Below, piece by piece: positions 56,619-64,000 of a stretch of 64,000 nucleotides of DNA; position 1 is the first letter of the stretch, and each line of letters begins with the position of its first letter. The stretch comes from Flavobacteriales bacterium UBA5422 (lineage in GTDB: Bacteria > Bacteroidota > Bacteroidia > Flavobacteriales_D > Crocinitomicaceae), in assembly GCA_002409405.1 (NCBI GenBank), contig DHNG01000030.1:49384-113383 (forward strand). The letters run 5' to 3'. The position numbers were made by a program, and so were the translations under genes. The notes under the pieces are model-generated. The model made no database searches and had not been told where the DNA came from. It saw nothing but the letters and a program-made list of their open reading frames with translations.

Positions 56619-58523
56619 ATGAAATCGCTTTTTGTATTGTTTTCTATACTTGTTTCGTATACAGCCACTTCTCAAAGTCTGGACAGTCTTCTGCAAGCAC
56701 TTCCGACCATGAAAGACGATACGAACAAAACCATTGCACTGCAAAGTATTGCTTCAATATACCTCTATACAGATCTGGAGTATGCCAAAAAATACACGGA
56801 CACACTCGTACAACTTGCAACCAACATTTCGGACAACAACAGATTGGGTAAAGCATATAACCTGTATGGAGAATATTACTATCGAAACAATGACTGGTTG
56901 AACATGAAGCGTTCACTGGAAAAGGCTAAAACGTTTTTTAATCCTAAAACCGATAAGGCTGAACTGATACCTATTAATTCCTTATATGCGCAATATTATT
57001 CAAAAATGGGAGATGCAGAGACCGCAATTAATCTGTATCTAAAATCATTGCGCTCCTATAAAGACCTTCATGACAAATCAGGAGAAGGAAAAACCCTGTC
57101 TTCAATTGCGTTGTTAATGGGGAAAAATAAACGTTACAAGGAAGCGGAAGATTATTTCTTAAAAGCAGCCGGGATTCGAAAAGAATTAGGGGATAAGCGC
57201 GGTGAATCTCTTGTATACCTTAACTTAGGTGCTGCTTATAGCGAACAGGAAGAGTTTGAAAAGGCGTATACCGCTATTCAGTCAGCATTGGCTATTCAGA
57301 AAGAGTTGGGAGATAAAATCATTATTGCAAGCTGTGAAGCAAACCTGGCAAACCTCTACAACAAGAAAAATGAATATCAGCAATCATTAAATTTAACCGA
57401 TAAACTGCTCCCGTTTTATACCGAGCAAAACAATACACAAACCCTTATTATTTTATATATCTACCGCGCAGCTTCGTACACGGGATTAAAAGATCAGGAA
57501 AAGGCACTCAAACAACTGGAGTTAGCAGACCAATTGTTGATCAGTGGTGACAAAATAATGGAAGCCTACATCAACAGTGAATACTACAAAACGTACAAAG
57601 CATTCGGAAATACATCACAAGCACTGAAGTATTACGAAAAAACCGTTGAGCTCGAAAAGGAAAACAATACTTTGGAAATGCAAAATAACATTTCCAAACT
57701 AAAAGAACTCTACGAAACGGAGCAAAAAGAGCAAGAAAATAAAGAGTTAAAACAAGTAAATGAAATCAGCCAGCTACGTTTAAAGAATAACCGGTATCTG
57801 CTGATCGGGATTTTAATTCTTTCCGTTTTAATCATACTGGTATTTGTTCTTATTATCCGAACCAACCGCATCCGGTCAAGGGAGAAAAATGTACAGTTAC
57901 AACAAAAGTTATTGGTTTCCCAGATGAATCCACATTTTATCTTCAATTCACTGAACTCTATCCAAAACTTCATTTATAAGCAAGATCCACTCAATGCCTC
58001 CATCTATTTAAGTCGTTTTTCCGAGTTAATGCGCATGATTCTCACCTTCTCACGAAAAGACCAAATTACCCTTGCTGAAGAAAAACAATTGCTGGAACGT
58101 TATTTAGAAATCCAGAAACTACGTTTCGGAGATAAACTAATCTGGGACATCACATCCGACGAAGAAATAGATGATGAAAATGTATTGATTCAACCCATGC
58201 TGGCGCAACCATTTATTGAAAATTCTTTGGAACACGGCTTGTTTAAGAATCAAGAAACCGGGATCATTTCCATTCGTTTTAACACCGAAAACGACTACCT
58301 TATTTTCGAGATAGAAGACAACGGAATCGGGTTGGATGCATCGGTTCAAAAATCCGGAAGCCATGAATCACTGGCAACCAGAATTACGCAAGAACGGATC
58401 TCCGGTATCAGAACACTTACCGGGAAAAACACCGTTTTTGAAGTGATTAATTTAAAGGACCTCCACCCGGATCTCCACGGTGTAAAAGTTGTATTCAAAA
58501 TCCCTTATCAAACCCTGTTATAA
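56619..58523 (+). CDS. TPR-containing sensor histidine kinase, LytS/YehU type
   Basis: The 634-residue protein has a signal peptide (MKSLFVLFSILVSYTATS), a periplasmic region of TPR repeats (about residues 30-370, e.g. GESLVYLNLGAAYSEQEEFE), a membrane helix near 392-412 (LLIGILILSVLIILVFVLII), a short coiled coil and the His_kinase domain with H439 in QMNPHFIFNSLNSIQNF. The ATPase part has ENSLEHGLF as N box and EDNGIGLD as G box. The response regulator gene follows after four bases. Signal unknown; TPRs suggest protein or peptide sensing. Confidence 0.95.
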   Translation: MKSLFVLFSILVSYTATSQSLDSLLQALPTMKDDTNKTIALQSIASIYLYTDLEYAKKYTDTLVQLATNISDNNRLGKAYNLYGEYYYRNNDWLNMKRSLEKAKTFFNPKTDKAELIPINSLYAQYYSKMGDAETAINLYLKSLRSYKDLHDKSGEGKTLSSIALLMGKNKRYKEAEDYFLKAAGIRKELGDKRGESLVYLNLGAAYSEQEEFEKAYTAIQSALAIQKELGDKIIIASCEANLANLYNKKNEYQQSLNLTDKLLPFYTEQNNTQTLIILYIYRAASYTGLKDQEKALKQLELADQLLISGDKIMEAYINSEYYKTYKAFGNTSQALKYYEKTVELEKENNTLEMQNNISKLKELYETEQKEQENKELKQVNEISQLRLKNNRYLLIGILILSVLIILVFVLIIRTNRIRSREKNVQLQQKLLVSQMNPHFIFNSLNSIQNFIYKQDPLNASIYLSRFSELMRMILTFSRKDQITLAEEKQLLERYLEIQKLRFGDKLIWDITSDEEIDDENVLIQPMLAQPFIENSLEHGLFKNQETGIISIRFNTENDYLIFEIEDNGIGLDASVQKSGSHESLATRITQERISGIRTLTGKNTVFEVINLKDLHPDLHGVKVVFKIPYQTLL

Positions 58524-58527
58524 CGCT

Positions 58528-59256
58528 ATGAAAGCACTCATCATTGACGACGAAGAAAACAGCCGGGAATTATTAGAAAGCATGCTTGGTTTGTTTTGCC
58601 CTACTATTCAGGTTGCAGGAACTGCTGCATCTGTTCAGACAGGATTTGTAAGTATCCGGGAACACCAGCCGGATGTTGTTTTTTTGGATGTGCAAATGGG
58701 AGACGGAACGGGATTCGATCTGCTTTCTCTGTTTGATGCGGTTTCTTTTCATGTCATTTTTACAACTGCTTATCAGGAATATGCTATTCGTGCCTTTCAA
58801 TACAGCGCTGTCGATTACCTGCTCAAACCGATTTCACCTGAGTACCTGGTAAAGGCAGTCAACAAAGTACAGAAGCTGCATCACTCAGAAGCAGAAATTC
58901 AAACCTTACTTGACAACATTAAACAACCGGAGGACAAAAAGATAGTTGTTAAAACACATGACCGGATTTATGCTCTGTACATAAAAGACATTATTCGCTG
59001 CGAAGCAGATAGCAGCTACACCACTCTTTTCTTGCAAAACGGCCATAAAATTGTGGTTGCCAAACAACTCAAAGAATTTGATGAAACACTTTCATCGGAT
59101 GGGTTTATGCGCGTGCATCAAAGTCACCTCATCAATCTAAACCATCTCTTCTACTATCAAAAAGGAACCAACCTTGTGATTATGAACGACGAAAGTTCTG
59201 TTCCGGTGTCTGCCAAGAAAAAAGAAGAATTACTGATTTTCATCGCTTCCAAATAA
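58528..59256 (+). CDS. LytTR-family response regulator
   Basis: The ATG at 58528 (MKALIIDDEENSRELLESML) gives 242 residues. The receiver domain has acidic D7/D8, the phospho-acceptor D54 (VVFLDVQMGDG), TTAYQ and LKPI. From about residue 140 follows a LytTR DNA-binding domain (VVKTHDRIYALYIKDIIRCE, GFMRVHQSHLINLNHLFYYQ). Partner of the upstream kinase. Target genes are unknown; the two large surface-protein genes immediately downstream are candidates by position only. Confidence 0.95.
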   Translation: MKALIIDDEENSRELLESMLGLFCPTIQVAGTAASVQTGFVSIREHQPDVVFLDVQMGDGTGFDLLSLFDAVSFHVIFTTAYQEYAIRAFQYSAVDYLLKPISPEYLVKAVNKVQKLHHSEAEIQTLLDNIKQPEDKKIVVKTHDRIYALYIKDIIRCEADSSYTTLFLQNGHKIVVAKQLKEFDETLSSDGFMRVHQSHLINLNHLFYYQKGTNLVIMNDESSVPVSAKKKEELLIFIASK

Positions 59257-59338
59257 TCAATACCAAACAGTTACCTGCAAATACCAAACGGATGTGCTTA
59301 AATACGAAGTACACCCCTTTCTTCTGAATGAATTTAAA

Positions 59339-59346
59339 TAGTTTTG
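59339..59346 (+). promoter_or_regulatory. -7 promoter box (TAGTTTTG) of the surface protein gene
   Basis: A perfect TAnnTTTG match ends 27 bp before the ATG at 59374. Confidence 0.45.
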
Positions 59347-59373
59347 TCCACTAAAATTCATTACAACTCTTTT

Positions 59374-62118
59374 ATGAAAAAGATAATTATTCTTCTTACG
59401 TGTCTGCAAAGCATTATCTTATTTGGACAAGCTCCTTTAACAGCTTGGGTGCATAATTATGGAGGTTCTACGGCAGACGATTTAGGAAGAGCCGCATATA
59501 CAGATAATAACGGCAATGTATACACAACAGGTCGTGTCAGTGGTGTAGCTTCATTTGGCGGCGTTGGTTCTGCTCCGATTGGAACAACTGCCGATGTTTT
59601 TATTTCAAAAACGACTGCAAACGGAACTGTTGAATGGGTCAAACGATTTGGAGGGGCAGGAAGTGGTCATAGTTTAGGAACATCTATTAAGGTAGATAAT
59701 AATGGAAATATTTATGTAGTTGGTCAATTTACAACAGCCACAATCACATTTAATTCTTATGTCCTTACTCGTAATAGCTCCCAAAGTGGATTTGTGGTGA
59801 AAATGAATGCTTCCGGAACTGTTCTATGGGCTAAAGGTTCATCGGGGACTACAGCATATGGAGGATGTTATGACATTGATGTAGATGAAAACAGTAATGT
59901 TTATGTCACCGGAAGTTATAATGGTTATTCGTTTCAGTTAGGTGGTATTAATGTAACTTCTATGGGGGGGCAGGAAAAAGACTGTTATATTATCAAATTT
60001 GATTCAAATGGAAACGGACTCTGGGGTGTAAGTTTTGGGGACGTGACAGGGGATATAGATGTTGATGGATCGGTGAAGGTTGATAATACGGGTAATATTC
60101 TGGTTACAATGACCACATATGGCAATTCTGTTAAGATAGGTACAATGACCTTGAATCCAACGGGAGTAAGAGCTGCCTGTTACTTTAATATGAATGCAAA
60201 CGGTAGTGTGTTGTGGGCCAATACGATAGAAAGCGGTAATCTTATAACATCTAATTTATCCGCCCAGAGTTTAGGAACAGATGCTGTTGGAAATGTATAC
60301 ATAGGAGGTGCTTTCGAAACATCAACGGTAATAGGCACTACATATCTCTCTTCTGCAGGTGGATACGATTGTTTTATAGCAAAAGGAAATCCCAGTGGCA
60401 CTATCTTGTGGGCAAAACGATTGGGATCAACCGGTACTGATCAGTTCTATGCTATCTCCACAGACAGTGATGGTAATATTTATGTTTCCGCATCATTCGC
60501 CACCACCACCACAATTGCGCCTGGAATTACTGTAAGTGGTTCTCAACTTATAAAAATAGATACAAATGGGAATATTCTTTGGGCTAAAAGCGTACCTATT
60601 AATGAAATGTTCTTAGCTAGAAACATTTCAACACATGTTTATGCAACAGGAATACTAAACGGAACAAAAACATTTGACTCATTTTCGGTGATGTCTTCCG
60701 GGACTAAAGATGTTGTTTTGGTGAAATTAAATCAGGACTGCTCTCCGATTACTCACACTATTTCAGAAATTGCCTGCGGCTCATATACCTGGACAACTGG
60801 AAACGGACAAACTTACAATACGAATACAACAGCGACACATACAATTGTCGGAGGTGCATCAAATGGATGCGACAGCATTGTTACGCTAAATCTCACAATC
60901 AACCAACCGACGAGTTCTTCCGTTGCTGTGACTGAATGTGAATCCTACACATGGCCAATCAACAATCAAACGTACACAACCTCAGGAGCGTACACGCATG
61001 TAATTACGAATACTAACAATTGTGATTCGACAATTACACTAAACCTGACAATCAATCAGCCGACGAGTTCTTCCGTTGCTGTGACTGAATGTGAAACGTA
61101 TACATGGCCAATCAATAACCAGACGTATACAACGTCAGGAGCATACACGCATGTAATTCCAAATACAAATAACTGTGATTCAACGATTACTCTGAATCTC
61201 ACAATCAATCAGCCGACAATTTCTTCCGTTGCTGTGACTGAATGTGAAGCATATACATGGCCATTGAACAACCAAACATATGCAACATCAGGAACATACA
61301 CACATGTCATTCCAAATGCGAATAACTGTGATTCGACAATTACATTGAATCTGACAATCAATCAACCGACTAGTTCTGCAGCTGCGGTAACAGAATGTGA
61401 ATCATACACGTGGTCGGTGAACAATCAAACGTACACAACTTCAGGAGCATACACACACGTGATTCCAAACGCAAATAACTGTGATTCAACCATTACATTA
61501 AACCTGACGATCAATCAGTCAAGTGCATCAACATTGACGCAAACAGCATGTGGAAGCTATACCCTGAACGGACAAACTTATTCAGCTTCGGGAACATATA
61601 CACAGGTTATTCCGAATGCTAACAACTGTGATTCGACAATTACATTGAATTTGACAATCAATAATGTGAATACAACCGTTACTGCCAGTGGGATTGTTTT
61701 AACCGCAACTCAATCCGGGGCAACGTACCAATGGATTAATTGTGATAACAATGACGCACCGATTGCTGGCGCAACTATTCAATCATTCACACCCATCCAA
61801 AACGGAAATTACGCAGTAACAATCACTGCTAACGGATGTACGGAAACCTCTGATTGTATCCCTGTCAATTCGGTTGGAATTGAATCAGTAGAACAAAACG
61901 GATGGGCAGTCTATCCAAATCCGGGGAATGGAATATTTACAGTTTCGTCCGCACAAATATTCAATAATGTTTTAATTGAAGTCTATTCCCCTTTAGGTCA
62001 ATTAATTTACTCAACGATTCATTCCGGACAGAATAGTATTATTAACTTGAATGAGCAGCCAAACGGTGTTTATATTTTGAACATCAATAAACAACCTTTT
62101 AGAGTCGTCAAATTGTAG
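59374..62118 (+). CDS. modular T9SS surface protein: SBBP-type propeller plus five or six stalk repeats
   Basis: The ATG at 59374 gives 914 residues and a signal peptide (MKKIIILLTCLQSIILFG). Residues 25-455 hold SBBP-like repeats of about 50-60 residues (YTDNNGNVYTTGRVSGVASF, VDNNGNIYVVGQF), probably a beta propeller. Residues about 460-760 are a stalk of about 50-residue units (TECESYTWPINNQTYTTSGA, YTHV, NNCDSTITLNLTIN), each with two cysteines. The C terminus is a T9SS sorting domain (WAVYPNPGNGIFTVSS, ending PFRVVKL). It should be exported and attached to the cell surface. The next gene is a tandem paralogue, 23 bp downstream. Confidence 0.93.
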   Translation: MKKIIILLTCLQSIILFGQAPLTAWVHNYGGSTADDLGRAAYTDNNGNVYTTGRVSGVASFGGVGSAPIGTTADVFISKTTANGTVEWVKRFGGAGSGHSLGTSIKVDNNGNIYVVGQFTTATITFNSYVLTRNSSQSGFVVKMNASGTVLWAKGSSGTTAYGGCYDIDVDENSNVYVTGSYNGYSFQLGGINVTSMGGQEKDCYIIKFDSNGNGLWGVSFGDVTGDIDVDGSVKVDNTGNILVTMTTYGNSVKIGTMTLNPTGVRAACYFNMNANGSVLWANTIESGNLITSNLSAQSLGTDAVGNVYIGGAFETSTVIGTTYLSSAGGYDCFIAKGNPSGTILWAKRLGSTGTDQFYAISTDSDGNIYVSASFATTTTIAPGITVSGSQLIKIDTNGNILWAKSVPINEMFLARNISTHVYATGILNGTKTFDSFSVMSSGTKDVVLVKLNQDCSPITHTISEIACGSYTWTTGNGQTYNTNTTATHTIVGGASNGCDSIVTLNLTINQPTSSSVAVTECESYTWPINNQTYTTSGAYTHVITNTNNCDSTITLNLTINQPTSSSVAVTECETYTWPINNQTYTTSGAYTHVIPNTNNCDSTITLNLTINQPTISSVAVTECEAYTWPLNNQTYATSGTYTHVIPNANNCDSTITLNLTINQPTSSAAAVTECESYTWSVNNQTYTTSGAYTHVIPNANNCDSTITLNLTINQSSASTLTQTACGSYTLNGQTYSASGTYTQVIPNANNCDSTITLNLTINNVNTTVTASGIVLTATQSGATYQWINCDNNDAPIAGATIQSFTPIQNGNYAVTITANGCTETSDCIPVNSVGIESVEQNGWAVYPNPGNGIFTVSSAQIFNNVLIEVYSPLGQLIYSTIHSGQNSIINLNEQPNGVYILNINKQPFRVVKL
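60904..61662 (+). repeat. tandem coding repeat, 153-bp unit
   Basis: Four units of exactly 153 bp (51 codons) begin at 60904, 61057, 61210 and 61363, and a diverged fifth of 147 bp begins at 61516. A degenerate unit precedes them from about 60754. All stay in frame and encode the two-cysteine stalk module. The units are alike at the DNA level, including synonymous positions in the first three, so copy number could vary by recombination. Confidence 0.9.
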
Positions 62119-62141
62119 TTTAATGAATGATTTATTATAAA

Positions 62142-64000
62142 ATGAAAAAGATAATTATACTCCTTACGTGTCTGCAAAGCATTACTTTGTTTGGGCAAAC
62201 ACAAATTATTGAGTGGCAAAAATCAATGGGGGGCTCACAATCAGATGTCTGTAATTCATTTGAAATTACTGCTGATGGTGGATATGTTATGGCAGGATAT
62301 ACCTCTTCTTCTGATGGAGATGTAACCGGAAATCATGGAGGAATCGACTATTGGATTGTAAAGTTAGATGCGAACAGAAACGTTGTCTGGAAAAAAACAC
62401 TAGGAGGAACAGGAGATGACTGGTGCTTTTCAATGCAACAAACTGCCGATAACGGTTTTATTATGGCAGGAAGATCGAATTCAAATAATGGAGATGTATC
62501 AGGGAACCATGGGGGAATTGATTGTTGGATTGTAAAGTTGAATAGCAATGGGAATATCTCCTGGCAAAAATCATTAGGTGGATCCGGAATTGAAAGCGCT
62601 AATTCTATACGACAAACATCAGACGGAGGATATATAATGGCCGGGTATACTGCTTCTACAGATGGTGATTTGGCCGGTAGAGCCTCGGGAAATTCAGATG
62701 ACTACTGGATCGTAAAATTAACTGCTACTGGTAACATCTCCTGGCAAAAAACCTATGGAGGAACCACTCTCGATTGGGCTGCTGCGGTTCGACAAACCGC
62801 TGATGGAGGATATATTGTTGCCGGTCAAGCAGCTTCTTCCAATGGAGATGTAACCGGAGGTCATGGCAGTTGGGATTATTGGGTGTTAAAATTGAATGCC
62901 AGTGGGAATATTGTTTGGAAAAAAGCATTGGGAGGAACAGGACACGACTTTGGAAAAGACATTCAACAGACTACTGATGGAGGGTACATTCTCGGGGGAT
63001 ATACAACTTCAACCGATGGAGATGTAATCGGGAATCATGGTGGTATTGATGGTTGGGTAATAAAGTTGGATGCTAATGGAAATACCTCCTGGAGTAAAAC
63101 AATTGGTGGGACACAAAGTGATTGGTGTCAAGCAATTAAACAAACAACTGATGGCGGATACATTCTGGGATGTATTTCTCAATCTACAGACGGAGATGCT
63201 ACAGAAAACAAAGGTGATAATGATTTTTGGGTAGTAAAGCTAGATAATAGTGGAACAATTTCATGGCAAAAATCTTATGGTGGAACAGGTAGCGAAAATC
63301 TACAGGACATTCAACAAGTATCAGCTGATTCATACATTATAGCCGGGTATTCCTCTTCAAGTGATAATGATATACTCCAAAATCAGGGATTTTCTGACTT
63401 CTGGATCGGAAAACTCTCTCCCTGCTCTCCGGTAAACAATAGTATCAATGAAACTGCCTGCGGCTCTTTTACATGGACAGCAGGAAACGGACAAACCTAT
63501 AATACAAGTACAACAGCAACACACACATTTATCGGTGGAGCAGCAAACGGATGTGATAGCATTGTTACTTTAAATTTAACTGTCAACCAACCGACCAATT
63601 CTTCTTTTGCTGTAACAGAATGTGAACCGTACACGTGGCCATTGAACAATCAAACGTACACAACATCCGGAGCATATACACATGTCATTCCGAACGCGAA
63701 CAATTGTGATTCAACTATTACATTGAACCTGACGATCAATCAGCCGACTTCATCAACGATAACACAAACAGCATGTGGAAGTTATACCCTGAACGGACAA
63801 ACGTATACCTCTTCAGGAACCTATACGCAGGTTGTTTCCAATGCAGCAAGCTGTGACAGCACCATTACACTGAATTTGACAATCAATGATGTGAATGCAA
63901 CCGTTACTGCCAGTGGAATTGTTTTAACGGTATCTCAATCCGGGGCAACGTATCAGTGGATTGATTGCGACAACAACGACACACCGATTGCTGGAGCAAC
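62142..64000 (+). CDS. second modular surface protein, 3' truncated by the window end
   Basis: An uninterrupted frame of 619 codons runs from the ATG at 62142 off the right edge. The signal peptide (MKKIIILLTCLQSITLFG) is nearly the same as that of the upstream gene, at DNA level too. Residues 25-430 contain about seven 60-residue propeller-like repeats with the theme QTADGGYIVAGYT, DGDVTGNHGG, DYWIVKLDANGN. From 63450 on, it carries the same stalk modules (NGCDSIVTLNLTVN, NNCDSTITLNLTIN) and the same following domain as the upstream protein. A T9SS sorting domain is expected beyond 64000 but not seen. Confidence 0.92.
   Translation, partial: MKKIIILLTCLQSITLFGQTQIIEWQKSMGGSQSDVCNSFEITADGGYVMAGYTSSSDGDVTGNHGGIDYWIVKLDANRNVVWKKTLGGTGDDWCFSMQQTADNGFIMAGRSNSNNGDVSGNHGGIDCWIVKLNSNGNISWQKSLGGSGIESANSIRQTSDGGYIMAGYTASTDGDLAGRASGNSDDYWIVKLTATGNISWQKTYGGTTLDWAAAVRQTADGGYIVAGQAASSNGDVTGGHGSWDYWVLKLNASGNIVWKKALGGTGHDFGKDIQQTTDGGYILGGYTTSTDGDVIGNHGGIDGWVIKLDANGNTSWSKTIGGTQSDWCQAIKQTTDGGYILGCISQSTDGDATENKGDNDFWVVKLDNSGTISWQKSYGGTGSENLQDIQQVSADSYIIAGYSSSSDNDILQNQGFSDFWIGKLSPCSPVNNSINETACGSFTWTAGNGQTYNTSTTATHTFIGGAANGCDSIVTLNLTVNQPTNSSFAVTECEPYTWPLNNQTYTTSGAYTHVIPNANNCDSTITLNLTINQPTSSTITQTACGSYTLNGQTYTSSGTYTQVVSNAASCDSTITLNLTINDVNATVTASGIVLTVSQSGATYQWIDCDNNDTPIAGA

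Noticed and set aside
60904..61662. Regular repeats suggestive of a CRISPR array
   Set aside because: The 153-bp units are contiguous, in frame and encode a protein module; there are no unique spacers between short repeats.

Overview
The window reads as an ordinary chromosomal segment of a free-living Bacteroidota, most likely Flavobacteriales and close to Crocinitomicaceae (Fluviicola-like); the family-level placement is inference. Support: an AT-rich genome, type IX secretion (T9SS) C-terminal sorting domains, DUF4476, DUF4382 and DUF4112 proteins, a LETM1-related protein, a cytochrome-b558-type three-gene succinate dehydrogenase, almost no Shine-Dalgarno sequences, and TAnnTTTG -7 promoter boxes a short distance upstream of many start codons. 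No rRNA, tRNA, CRISPR array, prophage or classical transposase was seen.

Layout. 1-5.7 kb: a truncated DoxX-like membrane protein, a small secreted protein, a DUF4476 protein and mfd. 6-8.3 kb: katG with a signal peptide. 8.3-8.9 kb: a non-coding repeat element with a 19-bp hairpin. 8.9-12.7 kb: a secreted protein and an alpha/beta hydrolase, an ECF sigma factor with its putative anti-sigma partner, and a DUF4382 lipoprotein. 12.7-17.7 kb (minus strand): fbp, a frameshifted Omp85/BamA-like gene, a DUF4112 protein, a secreted protein and ettA. 18-21.8 kb: two tandem, highly similar PA-domain T9SS cargo proteins. 21.9-26 kb: sdhCAB, interrupted by a four-helix-bundle gene between sdhA and sdhB. 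26.3-29.8 kb: HMA lipoprotein, tdk, an acidic protein and an M28 peptidase. 29.9-33.8 kb: the iron-sulfur assembly operon (A-type carrier, sufB, sufC, sufD) behind a good promoter but without sufS or sufE. 34.2-38.3 kb: a cation exchanger, a TetR regulator with neighbours, small membrane proteins and a LETM1-related protein. 38.3-43.3 kb: NUDIX/pyrE divergent pair with practically touching starts, SRPBCC protein, second NUDIX, second DUF4476 protein, HAD phosphatase, RCC1-repeat protein. 43.4-52.2 kb: ahcY, rnhB, a propeller-like membrane protein, a secreted TonB-domain protein, a lipase and rnr. 52.4-59.3 kb: a plus-strand series (hydrolase, methionine-type aminotransferase, omega-amidase-type nitrilase, dxr, TPR histidine kinase, LytTR regulator). 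59.4-64 kb: two tandem modular T9SS-type surface proteins, the second running off the window.

Housekeeping functions dominate (DNA repair, gluconeogenesis, respiration, Fe-S assembly, pyrimidine and methyl-cycle metabolism, isoprenoids, RNA decay). The accessory interest lies in duplicated surface proteins, repeat-built stalks, intergenic repeat elements and a few oddities of gene structure. I found no convincing new defence or biosynthetic system.
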